29,330 bases of DNA. It comes from RBG-16-64-43 sp964353865. Its GTDB lineage: Bacteria > Chloroflexota > Anaerolineae > Anaerolineales > RBG-16-64-43. Position numbers and translations under genes: made by a program. The notes below the pieces were generated by a model that searched no databases, was not told the DNA's origin, and worked only from the letters and a program-made list of their open reading frames with translations. Positions 25,022-29,330 of this stretch are shown in pieces. The number at the start of each line of letters is the position of its first letter. Position 1 is the first letter of the stretch. The stretch covers positions 1 through 29,330 of the forward strand of contig CAYGXJ010000132.1 of NCBI GenBank assembly GCA_964353865.1, written 5' to 3'.

Positions 25022-25300
25022 TCACATCGACGACCTCACTTCGTAGACACGAATGCTAGAAATGAATGGACAGCTTAGGGCAAGTATCTCCGCGGCATCA
25101 AGACTCTCCGCCTCGATGATGTTGTAACCAGTAATGGATTCCATGTTCCATGGTAGGTCCTTGGTTCCGCTTTTCGAGACTTCTCGACCACCGCTGAAAC
25201 CACCCTGGTCGACTTGCTTGTCGGAGATCGATCCAAACCAAGCCTCCCAAGCCTTCATGATTTCCAGGGTGGGTTTTTCAAATCCGATGTGCAGAAACAT
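25022..25300 (-). CDS. YciI-like (DGPF/YCII-related) small protein
   Basis: 92 aa from ATG 25300 with AAGAGG upstream. It matches the YCII-related dimeric ferredoxin-like-fold family: WEAWFGSISDKQVDQGG, then GREVSKSGTKDLP, ITGYNIIEAESLDAAEILAL and the terminal IRVYEVRS. Members are small soluble proteins of unknown chemistry, sometimes near sigma factors. Followed by an attC site, so it may be the body of an integron gene cassette. The N-terminus MFLHIGFEKP is a plausible first strand. Confidence 0.78.
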   Translation of the reverse strand: MFLHIGFEKPTLEIMKAWEAWFGSISDKQVDQGGFSGGREVSKSGTKDLPWNMESITGYNIIEAESLDAAEILALSCPFISSIRVYEVRSSM

Positions 25301-25382
25301 AAACCTCTTCGCTCTTCTCTCCTTGTTTATGGGGGTTCTCAAAGGTTTGCCGCCGGGCAGGGTCGGGCTAGCTAGGATTAGG

Positions 25383-26600
25383 CTACTTGCAGGGGTACGA
25401 ATCCCCCAGCCCGGTCTTGGTGATGTCAATCTGGCCTCCCGGCCGCAGCGTGGCCGTGAGCACCAGCATGTTCTGCACACTCATATCGTAGAACTTATAG
25501 ACGCCCGGCGAGACGTTGTTCAGGATCGAGCCCGAGGCCTCGAAGAACGGCGCCAGCATCTTGTCGCCGGGCTTCATCAGAATCGGGTGCGGGGTGCAGT
25601 TGCGCACGCGCCCCGGGATAATGCACAACCCTTTCTCGCTACCGGTGGGCGAGAAGCCGAACGACATGCGGCAGGTGCTGTCGACCGCAGCCACCTGCTT
25701 CACCGGGTAGTCCGCGCCGCTCAGCGGCGAGCCGGCCTCGATTAAGGTGAAGTTGTCGTTGTAGTCGTAATAAGCCGGGCCCAGCTTGTCTTGCGCCGCC
25801 CAGACTGACCACAAGAAGCCGCCGGCGTCGTTTAACCAACCGCGCTTGAGCGCGAACTCCACCACGCTCGATGACTTGGGCGAGACGCGCGCGAAGGCCG
25901 TGTCTGGGTCATCCCCGACGCCCTGATCGTAGATGATTTCTTCGTAGCCGGTGGTCGTGACCTTGGCCCCATCGGACACAACCGGGGTCACGCCGCCCAC
26001 TGTGTTGTCGCTGTCGTTGTAGACGCGCACGCCCAGCGAGGTCCAGTCCGCGCTTATGGGCGACACCGCCTGAATGAGCAGATCCCCCCGCCCGTCCAGA
26101 TCGGTATCGATTTCGACTGCGTAGCGCGATTCGCCGCTCGAGCTGTCGGCCTCACCCTTTAGGAACAGGGAGAAGTAGTACCAGGTCGGGTCAGCGTCCG
26201 CTTCGCCACGCTTCAGATCGATCATCGCCAGGTAGTCCATCTGCTGGGCGGTAAACGGCCGCTCGAACTTGTTGACCGGATAGTCATCCCCGCCGCCGGT
26301 GCGATGCTCAGCCGCCGTCGAGGACGAATCGAAGTCTTCCATGTATCGGTCCGCCTTGCCGGGAGTGCCGGGCGTCGCCACGTGCACAACCGCGATCGTG
26401 GGCGTCGGCGGGACCGCCGTGGGTGGCTCGGTCGGCGGCGGAGTGTCACTCGCCGCGGGAGCCGCACCCGTGCTCGGCGGCTCAGTCGCACTCGTCACCG
26501 AATCGCCTCCCGAAAGCAGCCCCGAACCCAGGCTACAGGCCATGCTGAGCAAAACAATGAGCGAAAAGACCAGAACCCCCTTGCTGGTTGCGCGCCTCAT
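25383..26600 (-). CDS. Surface lipoprotein with Pro/Thr-rich linker, unknown function
   Basis: 405 aa. Signal peptide with lipobox LLSMAC (Cys22), then a low-complexity Ser/Thr/Pro/Ala linker (residues about 35-75), the typical Chloroflexota tether. The C-terminal domain contains a beta-rich segment with VEIDTDLDGRGDLLI (a calcium-binding-like DxDxDGxGD loop), KRGWLNDAGGFLWSVWAAQ, then a Cys-containing part (STCRMSFG, CIIPGRVRNCTP) and the end CK. No enzyme motif was recognised. It is probably an exported structural or binding protein. ATG 26600; the leader has a palindrome. Confidence 0.85.
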   Translation of the reverse strand: MRRATSKGVLVFSLIVLLSMACSLGSGLLSGGDSVTSATEPPSTGAAPAASDTPPPTEPPTAVPPTPTIAVVHVATPGTPGKADRYMEDFDSSSTAAEHRTGGGDDYPVNKFERPFTAQQMDYLAMIDLKRGEADADPTWYYFSLFLKGEADSSSGESRYAVEIDTDLDGRGDLLIQAVSPISADWTSLGVRVYNDSDNTVGGVTPVVSDGAKVTTTGYEEIIYDQGVGDDPDTAFARVSPKSSSVVEFALKRGWLNDAGGFLWSVWAAQDKLGPAYYDYNDNFTLIEAGSPLSGADYPVKQVAAVDSTCRMSFGFSPTGSEKGLCIIPGRVRNCTPHPILMKPGDKMLAPFFEASGSILNNVSPGVYKFYDMSVQNMLVLTATLRPGGQIDITKTGLGDSYPCK

Positions 26601-26622
26601 ACGTCCTCCCTTGCCACTGGTA

Positions 26623-26640
26623 TGTCACCGGTGGGTGACA
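26623..26640. promoter_or_regulatory. 18-bp palindrome in leader of the lipoprotein gene
   Basis: TGTCACC-GGTG-GGTGACA (26623-26640) has perfect 7-bp arms. A further GTCACC half-site follows at 26651-26656, and GCCACT occurs on both sides (26613-26618, 26641-26646). It is located between the -10-like TATACT and the start codon, an operator position. Confidence 0.4.
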
Positions 26641-26667
26641 GCCACTATCCGTCACCCCAGAGACGAA

Positions 26668-26673
26668 AGTATA
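26668..26673 (-). promoter_or_regulatory. -10 element of lipoprotein gene
   Basis: TATACT on the minus strand, inside an A/T-richer patch. No strong -35 was identified at 17 bp. Confidence 0.35.
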
Positions 26674-26936
26674 CCATTTTTGTCCACTTTACACTGGCGC
26701 TTTCCCTCTCTTCTTCCGGAGAGGCGATTGCAGGCTGTTTTCGAAGGGAATCGCGGGGTTCACTCGGCCAGGGTGTCCGGCAATAGCGCGCGCACGCCTG
26801 CACTCGGCGAGTGCGCGCAATGTTTTGCATGAGAGGAGTGGTCCCAACGCAAGCGAATCGCCGGTGTTAGGGCAACACCGTGTGGCGTGGATTCCAAAGG
26901 GAATCGGAGCGAACCGCAGACCAGGAGAGGGGCGAT

Positions 26937-28355
26937 TTAGACGATGGTGCCGCTGCGCCGCTCAAGGAAGCGGCCCTGGCCGGACGCGCCCAGCCAGGCG
27001 TCACCATCGACGATGAGGCGGCCGCGCAGGTAGACCTGTTCTGGAGCGCCCGTGATCTGCCAGCCCTCGTACAGGTTGTAGTCGGTGCGCTGATGCCAAC
27101 GCGCGGCACTCACCGTGCGCTGCAGTGTCGGATTCCAGATGACGATGTCGGCATCGGCGCCTGGGGCAAGCGTTCCTTTTTGCGGATACAGGCCGAAGGC
27201 CTTGGCCGCATTGGTGGAGGTGAGCGCGACAAACTGATGCGGCGTGATGCGTCCCTGGCCCACGCCGTAGGTCCACAGGATCTGCATGCGGTCTTCGACG
27301 CCGGGGAGGCCGCTGGGGATCTTGGTGAAGTCGCCGCGGCCAAGTTCTTTGCCGGGGATGGCAACCATTTCGCCTTCGTACTCGATCGGCCGCGTTCCAT
27401 CGTAGAAGAAAGCGCAGTGGTCGGTGCCCACCACCTGCAGCCAGCCGAGCTCGAGGCCGCGCCAGAGCGCGGCGTTGTCTGCCGCGGTGCGCACCGGCGG
27501 CGAGCAAACCCATTTGGCGCCGTCCGGCCGGCGCAGGTCGTCTGTGGTGAAGAAGAGGTACTGCGGGCAGGTTTCACCGATGACCGTCAACTCCTGCTCC
27601 CGCGCGCGGCACACCGCCTCCAGCGCGCCCAGGCAGGTCATATGCACCACGTACAGCGGCGCGCCGGCCGTGGCCGCGAGTGCAATGCCGCGGTACGTGG
27701 CCTCCGCCTCGCCCCACGCCGGGCGGGTGAAGGCGTGCCACTCGGGCGCGAGCCTGCCGGCCGCCACCGCCTCGCTCACCATGATGTCGATCACGTCCCC
27801 GTTCTCGGCATGCAGCATCGGCAGCAGGCCATGCTCAGCACAGGCGCGCATGGCCAGGAAGATCTCGCCATCCTGAAGGCGCATGCGCTTGTTGTAGGCG
27901 GTGAACAGCTTGATGCTCGTCACGCCTTCACCCACCAGCTTGGGCAGTTCGGCCAGGGTCTGTTCGCCCACCCAGCTTAAATTGGAATGGAAGGAATAGT
28001 CGATGGCCGCCTTGGCCGCTTTGCGCCGCCAACCTTCGAGCGCCGCCAGCAGCGATTGGCCGGGGTCTTGCGGGACGAAATCCATGACGGTCGTGGTGCC
28101 GCCGAAGGCGGCGGCTTTGTGACCGGTGTAGTGGTCATCGGAGGAGACTGTGCCGAACATCGGCAGGTCGAAATGGGTGTGCGGGTCGATCCCGCCCGGC
28201 AAGAGAAGCTTGCCGGTGGCATCGACTTCCTGCGCATCGCCGGCCGGCAGCCCCTGGCCGATGGCAACGATGCGCTCGCCATCAACCAGCAGGTCGGCGG
28301 CGATGGTGTCGCTTGCCGTGAGCAGCGTGCCATTGCGAATGATCAGGCGTCCCAT
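26937..28355 (-). CDS. Dihydropyrimidinase / D-hydantoinase
   Basis: 472-aa cyclic amidohydrolase. All metal ligands of the binuclear site are present: His59 and His61 (GGIDPHTHFDLP), the carboxylated Lys149 (TSIKLFTAYNKR), His182 (LPMLHAENGD), His238 (LYVVHMTC) and Asp312 (VVGTDHCAFF). It opens dihydropyrimidines or hydantoins to carbamoyl amino acids. D-hydantoinase and dihydropyrimidinase are not separable by sequence alone. ATG 28355 has GAGGGTGCC before it. It is the downstream gene of a set running PLP enzyme, 5-formyl-THF cyclo-ligase, hydantoinase. Confidence 0.93.
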   Translation of the reverse strand: MGRLIIRNGTLLTASDTIAADLLVDGERIVAIGQGLPAGDAQEVDATGKLLLPGGIDPHTHFDLPMFGTVSSDDHYTGHKAAAFGGTTTVMDFVPQDPGQSLLAALEGWRRKAAKAAIDYSFHSNLSWVGEQTLAELPKLVGEGVTSIKLFTAYNKRMRLQDGEIFLAMRACAEHGLLPMLHAENGDVIDIMVSEAVAAGRLAPEWHAFTRPAWGEAEATYRGIALAATAGAPLYVVHMTCLGALEAVCRAREQELTVIGETCPQYLFFTTDDLRRPDGAKWVCSPPVRTAADNAALWRGLELGWLQVVGTDHCAFFYDGTRPIEYEGEMVAIPGKELGRGDFTKIPSGLPGVEDRMQILWTYGVGQGRITPHQFVALTSTNAAKAFGLYPQKGTLAPGADADIVIWNPTLQRTVSAARWHQRTDYNLYEGWQITGAPEQVYLRGRLIVDGDAWLGASGQGRFLERRSGTIV

Positions 28356-28379
28356 GGCACCCTCGTCACATCTTGCACT

Positions 28380-28529
28380 TTATGCCCCGGCGGCTCCGGC
28401 GTCCTCCCTCGACGGCTTCACGCCGCCCAGGGTGTGCACCTCGTGCTCAACTTTCTCAACGCAGTCCGCCAGATCGCGATCGATCTCCACGCTCGTCAGG
28501 TGGAATTGCTGCCATGCGGCGCCCGGCGG
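28380..28529 (-). pseudogene. Possible remnant coding fragment between fthC and hydantoinase genes
   Basis: A 49-codon open stretch follows an in-frame TAG and ends at TAA 28382-28380. It reads helical and protein-like (AWQQFHLTSVEIDRDLADCV, then EKVEHEVHTLGGVKPS), with no ATG in frame; a GTG is the only usual start. It could be a residual C-terminus of a lost gene, or chance. No family recognised. Confidence 0.2.
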
Positions 28530-28571
28530 CTATCGGCCTCTCACCGCGGCTACTGTGCCCCAGTGCGCTGC

Positions 28572-29192
28572 TCAGCAGGCGAGCTCCTCCTTGCGCGCCG
28601 CGGCACAAGGCCAGATCCCGTCTTCCGTGGCCAGGTACTGCACCTTCTGGTCCGCCGCGTGATGCGGGACTGCGTCGACGATTTGGGCGCGGTAGGCGAT
28701 ACCCACCCTCAGCGCGCGCTCAGCCAGCGGCAGAAAACGATCGTAGTATCCACCGCCATAACCCAGCCGGTGTCCCCCCGGCGAAAAGGCCATGCCCGGC
28801 ACGAGCACAAGGTCTACGGTTTGCGGCTCGATGCGCGGCTGGCTCTCGCGTGGCTCGAGCATGCCATAAGAATGCGGGACGAGTTGCCCCGGATTGAAGA
28901 GGTGGAAATCGATGCGCGGGGATGGCACGCGCACGATGCGCGGGATACCCCACTCCTTTTCCGGGTGGCGTTCGATCAATGGGCGCAGGTCCACCTCGCC
29001 GCGCATGGGCATGAAGCCCAGCACGACCTTGGCCGCCCGAAATGCCGCTAGCGCCTCGAGCGCGGTCGCGATCGCCTGGCTCGCGGCCAGGCGCTGGGCC
29101 TCGCCCATCGCCTCGCGCCGGGCCTGTGCCAGAGCGCGCAGTTCCTTCTTGACCGGGGCCAGAAGGTCCGGAGGTGCCGGGCTAGCTGCCAC
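28572..29192 (-). CDS. 5-formyltetrahydrofolate cyclo-ligase
   Basis: 206 aa. It converts 5-formyl-THF to 5,10-methenyl-THF with ATP. The diagnostic stretch is VPGMAFSPGGHRLGYGGGYY followed by DRFL (residues about 131-154), the ATP/phosphate-binding motif of the family. In most members the residue after AF is Asp; here it is Ser. N-terminal basic residues KKELRALAQARRE fit the substrate-binding helix. GTG 29192 overlaps the end of the upstream gene by 11 bp, with AAGGAG suitably spaced, so translational coupling is likely. The common symbols fthC and ygfA apply loosely. Confidence 0.92.
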   Translation of the reverse strand: MAASPAPPDLLAPVKKELRALAQARREAMGEAQRLAASQAIATALEALAAFRAAKVVLGFMPMRGEVDLRPLIERHPEKEWGIPRIVRVPSPRIDFHLFNPGQLVPHSYGMLEPRESQPRIEPQTVDLVLVPGMAFSPGGHRLGYGGGYYDRFLPLAERALRVGIAYRAQIVDAVPHHAADQKVQYLATEDGIWPCAAARKEELAC

Positions 29193-29330
29193 GCATCTCC
29201 TTTATACGCTTGTCGATCTCACTCACTCGCCCCTGATGCCTCACCCACCACTCGCGGTTGAGCTGTGCATCGAGCTCCTTCACCGTCTTGCCCTGTTGCT
29301 CCACCCAGGTGTAGTACTTCAGGTTGTGCC
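29182..29330 (-). CDS. 3' end of a probable PLP-dependent (cysteine synthase-like) enzyme, partial
   Basis: 48 C-terminal residues enter from the right edge (HNLKYYTWVEQQGK, then ELDAQLNREWW, ending KRIKEMRGS) and stop at TAG 29184-29182. The NLKYYTWVEQQGK motif resembles the tail of PLP-dependent cysteine-synthase-family proteins in Chloroflexota genomes; this rests on memory of the family. Frame and overlap with the next gene support real coding. The enzyme's active site lies outside the window. Confidence 0.55.
   Translation of the reverse strand, partial: HNLKYYTWVEQQGKTVKELDAQLNREWWVRHQGRVSEIDKRIKEMRGS

Larger units (their letters stand above)
26601..26936. other. 336-bp intergenic region
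   Basis: No gene recognised. It contains the promoter and palindrome of the lipoprotein gene (listed separately) and two hairpins. One is GCGCGCAC (26788-26795) with GTGCGCGC (26811-26818), overlapped by GCACTC/GAGTGC. The other is CGGTGTT (26862-26868) with AACACCG (26874-26880) around a 5-nt loop. These may end the hydantoinase transcript, but neither has a U-tract. Confidence 0.4.

Noticed and set aside
26850..26880. Second attC site (CCCAAC ... GTTAGGG)
   Set aside because: The ends are only about 20 nt apart and lack L arms; better explained as a 7-bp hairpin.

Overview
The window is high-GC bacterial chromosome that looks like a Chloroflexota (Anaerolineae-type) genome. Evidence for this is the Thr/Pro-rich linkers after the lipobox in two lipoproteins, the PLP-enzyme/fthC/hydantoinase context, a SufR-controlled SUF operon, a fused ADP-forming acyl-CoA synthetase and a pyruvate phosphate dikinase. 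This assignment is inferred from protein style; there is no rRNA or tRNA gene here to confirm it.

Layout. (1) 1-1970: a divergent pair, an OmpR-type response regulator with a degenerate receiver and a PfkB-fold kinase-like protein that lacks the catalytic Asp. (2) 2065-5012: a lower-GC insert-like block with an intact HinfI/CcrM-class adenine methyltransferase, directly preceded by a decayed type II restriction endonuclease gene (amber codon at the expected catalytic Lys plus two frameshifts), then poorly coding DNA and a small hypothetical gene. (3) 5076-9653: an acyl-CoA synthetase (ADP-forming) and a GH36 alpha-galactosidase on the minus strand. (4) 9874-11839: a divergent phnD-like binding lipoprotein, a truncated phnC ATPase and an HNH nuclease. 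(5) 11871-14669: a strong bidirectional terminator and ppdK. (6) 14892-22133: the iron-sulfur module, sufC-sufB-sufD-(unknown 107-aa protein)-sufS-sufU-Rieske protein on the minus strand, with sufR and a sufT-like gene divergent on the plus strand. (7) 22193-23444: a YbaK-type deacylase and a YbhB/PEBP lipoprotein. (8) 23511-25300: four small accessory genes on the minus strand with an integron-type attC site. (9) 25383-29330: a secreted lipoprotein, a dihydropyrimidinase/hydantoinase, 5-formyl-THF cyclo-ligase and the 3' end of a probable PLP-dependent enzyme.

How the genes work together. SufS releases sulfur from cysteine, SufU accepts or relays it, SufBCD assembles clusters with ATP from SufC, and SufT may help maturation. 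SufR, with cysteine spacing matching Fe-S-binding SufR proteins, probably senses cluster status and acts on the 150-bp sufC/sufR gap. That gap holds two near-mirror-image promoters (TTGAC-17-TGC-TAxAAT). A second compact divergent control region, between the alpha-galactosidase and phnD, has both promoters sharing one palindromic -35 element inside a 16-bp perfect palindrome.

No CRISPR array, transposase, rRNA or convincing tRNA was seen. The strongest unusual signals are the decayed restriction gene beside a retained methylase, the two compact divergent regulatory regions, the unknown gene inside the suf operon, the solitary attC site, and the pairing of two degenerate signalling/kinase proteins at the left end.
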